From: an uncultured Candidatus Cenarchaeum sp.
GTDB taxonomy: Archaea > Thermoproteota > Nitrososphaeria > Nitrososphaerales > Nitrosopumilaceae
Reading direction: 5' to 3'
NCBI GenBank assembly: GCA_958295735.1
Contig: OY282369.1
Coordinates: 790,161 to 854,160 of the forward strand
Length of the DNA: 64,000 nt
Shown here: piece by piece, positions 51,565-60,112 of the stretch
Layout of the letters: every line of letters begins with the position of its first letter
Position numbering within the stretch: the first letter of the stretch is position 1
Translations under genes and position numbers: made by a program
Notes under the pieces: generated by a model
Seen by the model: the letters and a program-made list of their open reading frames with translations, nothing else
Told to the model about the DNA's origin: nothing
Database searches by the model: none

Positions 51565-52545
51565 GTGAAAAAGCAGTACGTGAAGGACCTGAAGGACGGC
51601 GACCCGGTGAACGACTACTTCAGGATAAAGTCCAAGGAGCCGCCGAGGAAGTACAGGGACAAGGACGGGCTGTACTTTTCCATGGTGCTGGAGGACAGGA
51701 CGGGATCCATCCAGTGCAGGTTCTGGGGCGGGCCGGACGCGGGCCTGGTGAACGGCATCACGGCCTCGCTCGGCGCGGGGGACGCGGTGGGCGTGGCCGG
51801 CGGCCGCGTCAGCACATACCAGGGGAAGAGGCAGCTGCAGGTGAGCGAGGGCCACGGGACGCTCTCGAAGGCCGAGCAGTGCGACGAGGACGAGCTCGCC
51901 ACGGGCGTGGAGAGGGAGATACCAAACATGAGGAAAAGGCTGGATGCCGTGGTGGGGGAGGTGGGCGACCCGCACGTGAGGGGGCTGCTGGAGTCGCTGT
52001 TCGGGGACGAGGAGTTCGCGGCGGCGTACGCGAGGGCCCCCGCATCCAAGGGCTACCACCACGGGTACCCCGGCGGGCTGCTGGAGCACTCGCTCAGCAT
52101 GGCGGCGACGGCGAAGGCGGTGGCCGCGCAGCACGCCCCGCACCTCGACGAGGACCTCCTGGTGGCCGGATGCCTGCTGCACGACATCGGCAAGATGGAC
52201 TCGTACGACCCGAGGGCGCCCACGGGGAACACCGCGGGCGGCATACTGCTCGGCCACATCCCGATGGGCGCCGCGACGGTGCTGGCCGCGATCGGCCGCA
52301 TCGAGGGGTTCCCCGAGGCCCTGAAGCTCAAGATGCTGCACATGGTGCTGAGCCACCACGGCTCCCTCGAAAAGGGCTCGCCGGTGGAACCGGCGTTCCC
52401 CGAGGCGGTGGCGCTGCACAAGATAGACGACTGCGACGCGCAGGTAAAGCACTCCGTGCACGCGAAGGAGGAGGCCGGGGCCACGGCCGCGGAGGGGGCC
52501 GACGCGGTGTACGTCAGCAGGTTCGGGTACGTGTACCTGGGCTAG
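51565..52545 (+). CDS. OB-fold plus HD-domain protein, YhaM-like nuclease
   Basis: 326 residues from the GTG at 51565 (KKQYVKDLKDGDPVNDYFRI). The N-terminal OB fold binds single-stranded nucleic acid (GLYFSMVLEDRTGSIQCRFW). The HD phosphohydrolase domain shows KGYHHGYPGGLLEHSLSMAA, LLVAGCLLHDIGKMDSYDPR (HD motif) and LHMVLSHHGSLEKGSPVEPA. This is the layout of YhaM, a 3'-5' exoribonuclease, so RNA turnover is likely. The C-terminus ends RFGYVYLG. The TATA run (GATAAATACC, about 51534) is about 28 bases before the start, which supports GTG over the longer open frame. The last 32 bases overlap the convergent larB. Confidence 0.9.
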   Translation: MKKQYVKDLKDGDPVNDYFRIKSKEPPRKYRDKDGLYFSMVLEDRTGSIQCRFWGGPDAGLVNGITASLGAGDAVGVAGGRVSTYQGKRQLQVSEGHGTLSKAEQCDEDELATGVEREIPNMRKRLDAVVGEVGDPHVRGLLESLFGDEEFAAAYARAPASKGYHHGYPGGLLEHSLSMAATAKAVAAQHAPHLDEDLLVAGCLLHDIGKMDSYDPRAPTGNTAGGILLGHIPMGAATVLAAIGRIEGFPEALKLKMLHMVLSHHGSLEKGSPVEPAFPEAVALHKIDDCDAQVKHSVHAKEEAGATAAEGADAVYVSRFGYVYLG

Positions 52546-53326
52546 GCGGCCCGCCGCGGGCCGCGAGGCGGCAGACGTTCGCGGCCGCGGCCCCGGCGCC
52601 TATGCCGTTGTCGATGTTCACCACGGTGAGCCCCAGCGAGCAGCTCTGCAGCATGGCGGCGAGCGCGGCCGCCCCCCCGCCCCCGTACCCGTAGCCGACG
52701 GACGTGGGCACCCCCACCACGGGGACGTCCACCGCGGACGAGACGACGGTGGCCAGCGCCCCCTCCATGCCCGCTACCGCCACCACGGCCCCCACCCCGG
52801 CCTCGACCATCCCCTTGAGGGCGGGGAACAGCCGGTGCATCCCGGCCACCCCCACGTCGTAGCTGCGCATCGTCCCGCAGTTCATGGCCCTGCACATGAG
52901 GCGCGCCTCTTCCGCCACGCCCACGTCGGACGTGCCGGCGCAGACTATCCCGACCGTCCCGTACGACTCGGCCGGCGGCTCGCCGTACAGGAGCAGCGAC
53001 GAGCAGCCGTCTTCCCCCCCGTCCGCCGCCAGGCCCGCCCCCCTGGCGTGCCTTATTATTCCGGCCATGTCCCCCTCGCGTATCCGGGACACGAGCACGC
53101 AGTCCTGGACGGCCCCCACGGTCCTGTCTATTATCGCGGTCACCTGGCCCAGGGTCTTGCCCTCCGCGAACACGACCTCGGGGATCCCCCTCCTGTTCTT
53201 CCTGCCCGCGTCTATCCGCGCGTACTGGCCCACCTTCTCCACGGAATATATGGACAGGAGGCGCCGGGCCTCCTCCACGCCCACCCCGCCGCCCCGCAGC
53301 GATTCCAGTATCTCGTCGACGTCCAC
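52514..53326 (-). CDS. larB: LarB-like pyridinium carboxylase (nickel-pincer cofactor synthesis)
   Basis: 270 residues, PurE-related family. LarB carboxylates and hydrolyses nicotinic acid adenine dinucleotide in the first step of the nickel-pincer nucleotide used by lactate racemase. The N-terminus VDEILESLRGGGVGVEEARR and GRKNRRGIPEVVFAEGKT are family-typical. The PurE-like Rossmann part has GIVCAGTSDVGVAEEARLMC, SYDVGVAGMHRLFPALKGMV and NIDNGIGAGAAAANVC. LarC and LarE are not in this window, so the pathway cannot be checked. Start GTG at 53326, with a TATA run (GCGATAAATACCC on the plus strand, about 53347) upstream. Convergent overlap with the HD gene. Confidence 0.9.
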   Translation of the reverse strand: MDVDEILESLRGGGVGVEEARRLLSIYSVEKVGQYARIDAGRKNRRGIPEVVFAEGKTLGQVTAIIDRTVGAVQDCVLVSRIREGDMAGIIRHARGAGLAADGGEDGCSSLLLYGEPPAESYGTVGIVCAGTSDVGVAEEARLMCRAMNCGTMRSYDVGVAGMHRLFPALKGMVEAGVGAVVAVAGMEGALATVVSSAVDVPVVGVPTSVGYGYGGGGAAALAAMLQSCSLGLTVVNIDNGIGAGAAAANVCRLAARGGPPSPGTRTRTC

Positions 53327-54179
53327 GCCGCGCGGGGGGCGGCTCGCGATAAATACCCGTCGCGGCGGGCCGGGGCGCGGGCCCGGGCCCGCCGCGATCC
53401 GGGCGCGGGATCGGGCGGCGGCCCGGCCCGCGCGGGGAAGAAAACGGGCGGCTGGGGGAGGATCTCGCGCGGGCCGGGAAGATCAATTCCGCCGTCTCGG
53501 CCAGGCCCGTCAGGGCAAATCCCAGCGCGCGGGCCGGGAAGGGAGGGGGCGCCGGGAAGATCCGCGGGGAGCGCGACGGGATCGTCGGGGTCGGCCCGCG
53601 CGCGCCGGGGCTGCGGCTGCGGGCTGGCGGGGATCGAAGGCGGGCGCTCGCGAGCGGTGAAAAAGCCGAAGATCGGGACGGAGATCGCGGGGTACGGCGA
53701 GGCCGGGAGGCGCCGCCCCGCGCGCAACAAGGCGCAGGCGCCGCCCGCCCCCGGGGCCGCGCCCGGCAGCAGGCGCGGCCCGAACGCGGAGGTGGCGGCG
53801 GTCAGCCCCAAGACGCGCGGCCCGCCATGCCGCAGCACGGCGGGCACATTCCGGACGGTGCCGGGCATCGGCGCCGCGGCGGGGACGATCGTGGAGATGG
53901 CGGCCGGGGCGCCGGAGCCGCCGCGCGCGGCGATGGCGGGAATGCGGCGCGGGGCCAAAGCGATGAACGGCGGCGGGGCCTCGCGGCGGATCGACGGCGC
54001 GAACGCGCGGCCGCGGGCGCTCGCCGCCGGGCGGTTCGCCGCGTTCGCGGCCGAATGCTCGCGCGGCGCGTCCGTCCCGCTGCCCCTGCCGGGGGGATCC
54101 AGGGGCGCCATGACCAGCGACTCGCGCCCCCCGCACGACCGCGTCGGGACCTCGCGCCAAAAGTGCCGCGCGCACCGCC
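53327..54179. other. GC-rich gene-less stretch
   Basis: No gene that I can support. A relic of MITE-A lies at 53362-53450. One plus frame contains FRTVPGIGAAAGTIVEMAAG, reminiscent of the PGIG motif of IS110 transposases, but nothing else of that family is visible. Confidence 0.45.
53362..53450 (-). repeat. Decayed relic of MITE-A (inverted)
   Basis: GGCCCGCCGCGATCCGGGCG then CGGGATCGGGCGG is the reverse complement of the right half of the relics at 5800 and 18576. The element is recognisable only through these intermediates. Confidence 0.4.
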
Positions 54180-54735
54180 CGCGCGGGGCAAGAGGCCCCC
54201 GAGTCCAAGGATCCCCGGGCCCCGGTTCCGGCGCTTCGCGCGCACGCCCAAGATGCCGCGCGGCTCCCACGAGGCGGCCGCGCGCGCGGACCCGGAGCGG
54301 AAGCGCGGGGCGGCCGGGCTCCGGGCCCGGCCGGACGGGCCGATCTCCAAGGATTGCGACGGGCCCAACTGCAGGCGGTTCGTCGAGGCCGAAGCGCGGG
54401 AGGGGCCGCGCGTTCGCGCTCATAACGGCCGGCATCCCGAGCGACAACAACGGGGCGGGGCGGGGCGGGCCGCGCGGCTCAGCGTGATCACGCGGAACAT
54501 CGCCGGCGGGAGCCGCCCGCGGAAGGGGGCGCGCGGCCGCGCGGTGCTGATGAGCGCGGAGGCGCGCGGGATGAACGGCCCGAACTTCTGCGAGTTCTGC
54601 GTCGGGTACCCGGACATGGGGCCGGAGGCGGCCCGCCGCGCGGCGGCCGGGCCGGCGCCCGGCGGGGTGGCGTGGCCGTTCCCCGAGCCCGCGGACGCGG
54701 GAAAAACCGCCTCAAAATCGCGAGCTGTTACGCAA
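54180..54735 (+). pseudogene. Second, more decayed copy of the unidentified 10-kb gene
   Basis: Nucleotide alignment by eye with 10061-10580: CGGCGCTTCGCGCGCACGCC here matches AGCGCTTTGCGCGCACGCTC. CGGAACATCGCCGGCGGGAG matches CGGAAGATCAGCGGCGGGAG, and the following GCGGACGCGGGAAAAACCGC matches GCAGATGCGGGAAAACGG. The translation switches frame at least twice (RFARTPKMP, AFALITAGIPSDNNG, ITRNIAGGSRPRKGARGRAV, NFCEFCVGY). Differences between the copies are mostly gains of G/C on this side. Confidence 0.55.
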
Positions 54736-54788
54736 GGCCCTTCTTTTTGCATGTCCCCTTTACGGGGCCCACGCATCCACGGATCTCG

Positions 54789-55160
54789 CTAGCCGTCATC
54801 TAGGGGATGGAACACGAGCAGTTCCACTTTCTCGCCGCTCTTTCGCAAGGCGTGGTTTTCCCCGTTCCATTTTACGGGGTAAATCTTGTTTTCGGCCATT
54901 TCTGCCGGACGGTAGTTCAGCTGCTCTTCTCCATTGACAGTTATTACGCGAACGGGTGGGGGGATTTCTACGGTAAATTTGTGGGTTGGCGCGGGGGCTG
55001 ACGCGAGAGTCCGGCGCGGATCATGGATCACCTTCCCTTTGACAACCCGCATCTGGAAAACCGAGCCCGTCGCGAACTGTTGTTTTGCGACCATGTGCTT
55101 CGGGTGATCTTCCCACGTGGGATTGGCCAATCTCGTGCAGTCACTGCTTCCATACACCAT
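54789..55160 (-). CDS. Hypothetical protein with atypically low GC (123 aa)
   Basis: Unrecognised. The sequence reads LANPTWEDHPKHMVAKQQFA, then GSVFQMRVVKGKVIHDPRRT, then PPPVRVITVNGEEQLNYRPA and VKWNGENHALRKSGEKVELL, ending HPLDDG. It looks like a soluble beta-rich protein. Base composition is much closer to 50% GC than any neighbour, so it was probably acquired recently. The ATG at 55160 lies only two bases from the palindromic TATA run (55162-55175), too near for leaderless transcription. The TTG at 55130 or the ATG at 55094 may be the real start. Confidence 0.6.
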   Translation of the reverse strand: MVYGSSDCTRLANPTWEDHPKHMVAKQQFATGSVFQMRVVKGKVIHDPRRTLASAPAPTHKFTVEIPPPVRVITVNGEEQLNYRPAEMAENKIYPVKWNGENHALRKSGEKVELLVFHPLDDG

Positions 55161-55161
55161 T

Positions 55162-55175
55162 ATAAAATTTTATAG
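55162..55175. promoter_or_regulatory. Palindromic TATA run TATAAAATTTTATA
   Basis: A perfect 14-bp palindrome of A/T in very GC-rich DNA, usable as a TATA box in either direction. It lies between the low-GC gene (minus strand) and a MITE-B copy whose end is 9 bases away. Confidence 0.55.
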
Positions 55176-55184
55176 CACGTCGGC

Positions 55185-55276
55185 GTACGAGGTCGGCAAC
55201 ACCCGCTCTTCAGGCGCGAATCCGGAACAACGGAGTGGTTTTTACGCTCGTGGCTGGCGGGTACGTGACCTCATAC
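55185..55276 (-). mobile_element. MITE-B copy 5 (inverted)
   Basis: GTACGAGGTC at the left and GTGACCTCATAC at the right. The interior CAGGCGCGAATCCGGAACAA and GTTTTTACGCTCGTGG is intermediate between young and decayed copies. It lies between the low-GC gene and mdh. Confidence 0.75.
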
Positions 55277-55332
55277 CGCCGGGCCCCCGCGGGGGAGCCC
55301 GCCGGCCGCGGGGACGGGCGGGAGCGGCGGGG

Positions 55333-56244
55333 CTAGGCGAGCCCGGCGAGCGAGTCCTTCACCGTGCGCACGCCGCGGTCGAACGCGCCCTTCTCCTCGG
55401 CGTCCAGGCCGAGCTCTATTATCTCCCTGACGCCCTCCCTGCCCACCACGGCCGGCACCCCGATGGAGACTCCGGAATGGCCGTACTCGCCGTCCAGCGG
55501 CGTCGACACCGGCATGACCTTCCGCTTGTCCAATTTTATCGACTCGACCATCGACGATATGGCGTTCCCCGGCGCGTGCACGGTGGCCCCCTTCGCCTCT
55601 ATGACCCTGGCGGCCGCCTGCCTCGTGCCGGCCACCATCTCCGCGGCCTTTCCCGCATCGACCAGCGAGAGCAGCGGCACCCCGGACACCGAGGAGAACC
55701 GCGGCAGCGGCAGCATGTTCTCCCCGTGCTCGCCCACAACCATGGCGCGCACGGAGCCGCGCGAGTAGCCCGTGGCCTCGTGGATCAACTGGGCGAACCG
55801 CGACAGGTCCAGCATCCCGCCCATGCCCAGCACCCTGCCGCGCTCGAACCCGGACACTTCGTACGAGACGTGCGTCATGGGATCCAGCGGGTTGGTGACC
55901 GGCACGAGTATAGAGTCGGGGGCGTGCCTGCGCACGCCCTCCGCCACCTTCCGCACCACGCCGGCGTTCGTCTTGAGCAGGTCCATCCGGGTCATGCCGG
56001 GCTTGCGGCCCGAGCCGGCCACCACCACCACCACGTCGGAGCCGGCCATCTCGGAAAAGTCGTTCGAGCCGCGCACCTCCACGTCTATGCCCTGCTCGGA
56101 CAGCGCGTGGCCGATGTCGGCGGCCTCGCCCTGGGGCAGCCCCTCCACTATGTCCAGCAGCAGCACGGAGCGGTCCAGCCCGCGGAGCGCGCAGAACAGC
56201 GCCGCGGAGCCCCCCACCTTGCCGGCGCCGATTATGGTGATCAC
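55333..56244 (-). CDS. mdh: Malate dehydrogenase
   Basis: 303 residues, LDH-like malate dehydrogenase. It oxidises malate to oxaloacetate in the TCA cycle. It begins [20 protein letters not shown] (nucleotide-binding GxGxxG). The substrate loop [19 protein letters not shown] carries the Arg that selects malate over lactate. [15 protein letters not shown] and the catalytic His in [12 protein letters not shown] follow. The start is GTG at 56244. A TATA run (CTAGATTTAATTACTG on the minus strand, about 56262-56277) precedes it by about 25 bases. With the isocitrate dehydrogenase at 3.9 kb and gdhA at 30.9 kb it covers part of central carbon/nitrogen metabolism. Confidence 0.94.
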   Translation of the reverse strand: MITIIGAGKVGGSAALFCALRGLDRSVLLLDIVEGLPQGEAADIGHALSEQGIDVEVRGSNDFSEMAGSDVVVVVAGSGRKPGMTRMDLLKTNAGVVRKVAEGVRRHAPDSILVPVTNPLDPMTHVSYEVSGFERGRVLGMGGMLDLSRFAQLIHEATGYSRGSVRAMVVGEHGENMLPLPRFSSVSGVPLLSLVDAGKAAEMVAGTRQAAARVIEAKGATVHAPGNAISSMVESIKLDKRKVMPVSTPLDGEYGHSGVSIGVPAVVGREGVREIIELGLDAEEKGAFDRGVRTVKDSLAGLA

Positions 56245-56312
56245 GGGCCCCGTCTCGCTTTTCAGTAATTAAATCTAGTGAGGCGATCCGCGCCGCGCGC
56301 CCTACCCGGGGC

Positions 56313-57065
56313 CTAGCCGCCCGCCCGCCTGCACTTTTCGATCTCGGCCATAAAGTCCTGCTCCACGCCGGCGGCCTCCATGGACTCCACGGCCATCTCG
56401 CACTCCGACCTGGTCTCCACGTACCCCGTGGGCGCCGGCTCGCATATGTCCCCCATCAGGTAGTACCCGTCGCCGCACGGGTTGCTGCCGTAGCTGGCCG
56501 CCGACTCCCCGGCGCCGGGGTTCGCCAAGCCGGATGCCTCGGGCTCGCACGCGTCCCCCTCCATGTAGTACCCGTCGCCGCACTGGCCGCCGTACCCGGC
56601 GGTCATCTTCCAGTCGTCGCCGCCCGCGTGCTCCATGTAGAACGCGGTCTCGCCTATCTGCGACACGATGCCAAAGCCGCCCGCGATGGCCACCGTCTGC
56701 GCCAGCCCCACTATCATGGCCCACTTTGCGAGATCGGGATCGCTGTCGCGCGTCTTGGACCACGCGATGGCGGCCCCCAGCACCCCCAGCACTATGGGAA
56801 GCGCGAACCACCACGCGGATCTGTACTCCGGCCCGGAGGCGCCTTTCGCGCCAGGCCCCACGGCCCCGAAGTTTCCCGCGCCCGGCCCCGCGGGGTCCTT
56901 CGCGCCGGATCCCGCGGGGTCCTTCGCGCCGGATCCCGCGGGGTCCTTCGCGCCGGATCCCGCGGGGTCCTTCGCGCCGGATCCCGCGGGGTCCTTCGCG
57001 CCGGATCCCGCGGGGTCCTTCGCGCCGGATCCCGCGGCTCCGGAGTCCCGCGGCTGCTCGTCCAT
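56313..57065 (-). CDS. Membrane-anchored protein with octapeptide repeats and two cysteine motifs
   Basis: 250 residues from the ATG at 57065. The N-terminus has about six tandem copies of GSGAKDPA, encoded by a 24-bp repeat (about 56890-57045), an in-frame minisatellite. Two membrane helices follow: WWFALPIVLGVLGAAIAW and WAMIVGLAQTVAIAGGFGIV. The outer part has two CGDGYY repeats, CGDGYYMEGDACEP and CGDGYYLMGDICEP, a motif typical of thaumarchaeal surface proteins, each with two Cys. The C-terminus is helical (CEMAVESMEAAGVEQDFMAE). The TATA run (CGCTTATATTGCG, about 57086) is 25 bases upstream of the start. Function unknown. Confidence 0.75.
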   Translation of the reverse strand: MDEQPRDSGAAGSGAKDPAGSGAKDPAGSGAKDPAGSGAKDPAGSGAKDPAGSGAKDPAGPGAGNFGAVGPGAKGASGPEYRSAWWFALPIVLGVLGAAIAWSKTRDSDPDLAKWAMIVGLAQTVAIAGGFGIVSQIGETAFYMEHAGGDDWKMTAGYGGQCGDGYYMEGDACEPEASGLANPGAGESAASYGSNPCGDGYYLMGDICEPAPTGYVETRSECEMAVESMEAAGVEQDFMAEIEKCRRAGG

Positions 57066-57198
57066 GCGTTGCATCGCGCCGCCCGCAATATAAGCGCCGG
57101 CTAACAATGTTAGTGCGGGCCGGCGCGGGGGGCCGCGCCCGGCCCCGCGGCTCCGGCGCCGCGGCAAGAACCCATATACCGCGCCGCGCCGCGCCGCG

Positions 57199-57772
57199 CG
57201 TGCCGGGGGACAGCGGGGCCGCGGGGGGGCGGCCGCGGAAGATCGAAAAGCCCCCGCGGGCCGGGTCCGGGAGGGACTACTCCAACTCCGTGTGGCACGC
57301 CGGCTACAAGCAGCTCGGCGACGGGAGGTGGCTCGCGGCGTACCAGGACGACGCCTCGCGGCTCGTCGCGGGCCACGGCACGTCCGACGAGGCCTCCGCA
57401 AAGCACGCCCTCGAGGTGCTGGGCGGGGCCGTCGCCGAGCACGGCAGGCCCGCATCCGTAATGACGGCCCGCCGGCCCCCGTTCTACGGCAGGGGGGCCG
57501 GGGAGTCGGAGTTCGAGAGGAGGCTCGCGGAAATGGGCATAAGGCACGTCCTGTCCGGGGCGGGGGGGCCGCAGGCCGGCAAGCTGGCGAGGTTCTTCGG
57601 GGAGATCGACAGGAAGATCAAGTGGTTCAGCGGCATAGACGAGCTCGTCCTCTGGTACAACCGCGACAGGCCCCACGACGCCCTGGACCGGGACACGCTG
57701 GAGACGCCGGCCAGGGCGTTCGCGCGCAAGATGCCGGGGAATGAGGCCGCGGGATCGCGCGCGCCCGCGTAG
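57199..57772 (+). CDS. Integrase-core-like protein, open frame but without the DDE residues
   Basis: 190 residues from the GTG at 57199, collinear with the broken gene at 50293. DYSNSVWHAGYKQLGDGRWL replaces WHTD, and AYQDDASRLVAGHGTSDEAS keeps the middle block. SVMTARRPPFYG has Ala where the second catalytic Asp (TDHG) should be, and AGKLARFFGEIDRKIKWF has Ala for Glu. LVLWYNRDRPHDALDRDTLE and TPARAFARKMPG close the protein. All three catalytic positions are lost but the frame is unbroken, and the promoter (CCCATATACCGC, about 57171) is well placed for a leaderless GTG. This is either a domesticated protein or one still decaying, and the unbroken frame slightly favours the former. Confidence 0.65.
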
Positions 57773-57889
57773 GCCCCGGCCCGGGCGGGGGCCGCGCGCC
57801 CGCCGGCGGGCGCGGAGGCGGTCCCGCCGGCCCGGATCGCCGGCGCCCCCGCGCAAGCGATATATACAATGCGGGGATGCGTGCACCGG

Positions 57890-59467
57890 TTGGCCGGAAA
57901 GCGGATAGTGCTCACTGCGGATCGCAGCCTGATGACGAACTACAGGGGCAACTTTCTGTACGGGTTCATAGCGTGCGGGCCGTACGAGGTGCTCCCGGAA
58001 TGGGTGTTCGACAGGGTCTTCTGCCCCGCCGTCGAGACCGATCCGGCGACGGGCGAGGCCAAGGTGGCCCAGGTCGGGCTCCGCAGGGTCGAGGGCGCGC
58101 TGCTCCAGGGGTACCCCCGCGAGGACGTGTTCATCGCCAACCCCGACCACATCGAAAAGTCGGTAGGCCCCGACACCAAGGTCGTCGGGATAAACGTGAT
58201 GGACCCGCTCGGCATGGCGCCCGTGACCACGACGATGTCCCCCGAAAAGCTCTCCTACGTGGCCATGAAGTTCAAGCGCATGTGCGCCAGGATCATCCAG
58301 CTCAAAAAGCGCTACGACTTCCGCGTGGTGGTGGGGGGCAACGGGGCCTGGGAGCTCGCAAAGCCGGACAGGATGCGCATACACGGCCTGGACACGGTGG
58401 TGGTGGGCGAGGCGGACGAGCTCGCCCTCGACCTGTTCAACGACATGGAGAGGGGGGACGCGCCGGAGCTCATGCACTGCTTCGTGAAGAACATACAGAA
58501 CATACCGGTCATACGGGGCCCGACCGTCAACTCGCTCATCGAGGCCATGCGCGGCTGCGGGAGGGGCTGCGACTTTTGCGACGTCAACAAGAGATCCAAG
58601 AAGGACCTCCCGCCGGACAGGCTCCAGCGCGAGGCGAAGATAAACCTGGACTACGGGTTCGACTCCATATGGCTGCATTCCGACGAGATGCTCCTGTACG
58701 GATGCGACAACCGCGACTTCGTGCCCAACAGGGACGCCATAACCGGCCTGTGGCGCGGCCTGAAGGATCTCGGGGCCAACTTCGTCGGCACCACCCACAT
58801 GACCTTCTCCGCGGTGGCCGCGGATCCCGAGCTCATGTCCCGGATATCCGCCATAAACAGGCAGCACGAGAACAACAGGTGGCTGGCCACCAACCTGGGC
58901 ATAGAGACCGTCTCGCCCAGGATGGTCAAGAAGCACCTGGGCGTCAAGACCAGGCCGTTCTCGCCCGACGAGTGGGGCGGCGTGGTGAGGGAGGGCGCCG
59001 CCATACTGAACAGGAACCACTGGTTCCCCGCGGCCACCATCATAATAGGCTGGCCCGACGAGACGCCCGAGGACGTCCAGGACACCATATCGATGGTCTC
59101 GGACTTTCGGGCCATGGACTTCAGGGGGCTGGTGGCGCCCCTGCTCTACCAGGACTTCGGCGAAAAGAACTCCATGCACTTCGGCAACCTCAACGAGGCC
59201 CAGTTCACGCTGTTCTGGCGCTGCTGGGAGAACAACCTGAGGGTCATAAACGACATCATGCCGATAATACTCAGGAACAAGACGTACGGGCCGCCCATGA
59301 AGCTGTTCATGTACGGGATAATAAAGGCGGGATCGTGGGCCATAATGCGGTACCTCCGCGGCCTGTGCAAGGACCTGTTCAACGGCCGCACCCCGGACGA
59401 GATCACCGAAAGGCACGCCAGGAGCAGGTCGGTCTCGGCCCCCCGCATAGAGACCAAGAGGCTCTAG
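57890..59467 (+). CDS. B12-binding-like/radical SAM protein of unknown substrate
   Basis: About 525 residues. The N-terminal part (NYRGNFLYGFIACGPYEVLP, EDVFIANPDHIEKSVGPDTK) resembles the cobalamin-binding-like fold found before some radical SAM domains. The iron-sulfur motif is AMRGCGRGCDFCDVNKRSKK with the CxxxCxxC triad. FDSIWLHSDEMLLYGCDNRD, GIETVSPRMVKKHLGVKT and ATIIIGWPDETPEDVQDTIS are typical of the TIM barrel. It is probably a methylthio- or methyltransferase-type enzyme, but the substrate is unknown. The TATA run (GATATATAC, about 57858) overlaps the ATG at 57869, so the TTG at 57890 or the GTG at 57881 is the likelier leaderless start. Confidence 0.85.
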   Translation: MAGKRIVLTADRSLMTNYRGNFLYGFIACGPYEVLPEWVFDRVFCPAVETDPATGEAKVAQVGLRRVEGALLQGYPREDVFIANPDHIEKSVGPDTKVVGINVMDPLGMAPVTTTMSPEKLSYVAMKFKRMCARIIQLKKRYDFRVVVGGNGAWELAKPDRMRIHGLDTVVVGEADELALDLFNDMERGDAPELMHCFVKNIQNIPVIRGPTVNSLIEAMRGCGRGCDFCDVNKRSKKDLPPDRLQREAKINLDYGFDSIWLHSDEMLLYGCDNRDFVPNRDAITGLWRGLKDLGANFVGTTHMTFSAVAADPELMSRISAINRQHENNRWLATNLGIETVSPRMVKKHLGVKTRPFSPDEWGGVVREGAAILNRNHWFPAATIIIGWPDETPEDVQDTISMVSDFRAMDFRGLVAPLLYQDFGEKNSMHFGNLNEAQFTLFWRCWENNLRVINDIMPIILRNKTYGPPMKLFMYGIIKAGSWAIMRYLRGLCKDLFNGRTPDEITERHARSRSVSAPRIETKRL

Positions 59468-59726
59468 GCCGGGTCCCCGGCCGCCGGGATTTCGGGCGCG
59501 AAAAACCTCCCCGGGCGCGATTATGGCGCGGGCTGCCGTCCGCGGGCCCGCCGCGCGCGGGGCGGGCGGCACCGGATCCCGCCGGCGCGCGGGATCCGCC
59601 GCGCCCGCGCGCCCGGAGGCCGGCCCGCTCCCGGGATCTGCCGCGCCCTACCCTCCCCCGAACCCGGCAGGCGCGGGCGCGCGCCGGCGGATCGCGCCGA
59701 AGGCCCCGCCGGAAAGGCGGGCGGGA

Positions 59727-60008
59727 GGCCGCCGGTCCCGCGCCCCGGGCGGGCGCTCTCCCCTCCCGCTTTGCGCCGCGTCCGCGCCCGGGCCGCCGGT
59801 CCCGCGCCCCGGGCGGGCGCTCTCCCCTCCCGCTTTGTGCCGCGTCCGCGCCCGGGCCGCCGGTCCCGCGCCCCGGGCGGGCGCTCTCCCCTCCCGCTTT
59901 GTGCCGCGTCCGCGCCCGGGCCCCGGGCGGGCGCTCTCCCCTCCCGCTTTGTGCCGCGTCCGTGCCCGGGCCGCCGGTCCCGCGCCCCGGGCGGGCGCTC
60001 TCCCCGAC
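59727..60008. repeat. 64-bp tandem repeat, about 4.4 copies
   Basis: The unit contains CGCTCTCCCCTCCCGCTTTG and TGCCGCGTCCGCGCCCGGG. Copies are spaced 64 bp at 59747, 59811, 59875, 59925 (one short 50-bp unit) and 59989, judged by the GGGCGGGCG block. Noncoding, GC-rich, between the radical SAM gene and a small minus-strand gene. Confidence 0.85.
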
Positions 60009-60039
60009 CAAACGCGGCGCGAAAGGCGGGCCGGGGCCG

Positions 60040-60072
60040 CTAGAGCTTTTCCAGCGCCGCGTCGGCGATGGC
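60040..60072 (-). repeat. Duplicated 3' end of the next gene
   Basis: CTAGAGCTTTTCCAGCGCCG followed by CGTCGGCGATGG is identical to the start of 60113-60145, the stop codon and last codons (DAALEKL) of the minus-strand gene, at a 73-bp offset. After that the copies diverge. Confidence 0.8.
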
Positions 60073-60112
60073 TGAGGAATAAGGCGCGGACCCACTACCG
60101 GCGCCGAAGCCG

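Noticed and set aside
53827-54100. IS110-type transposase based on a VPGIG motif
   Set aside because: Only one short motif matches. The rest is GC-driven Ala/Arg/Gly sequence without the RuvC-like part.
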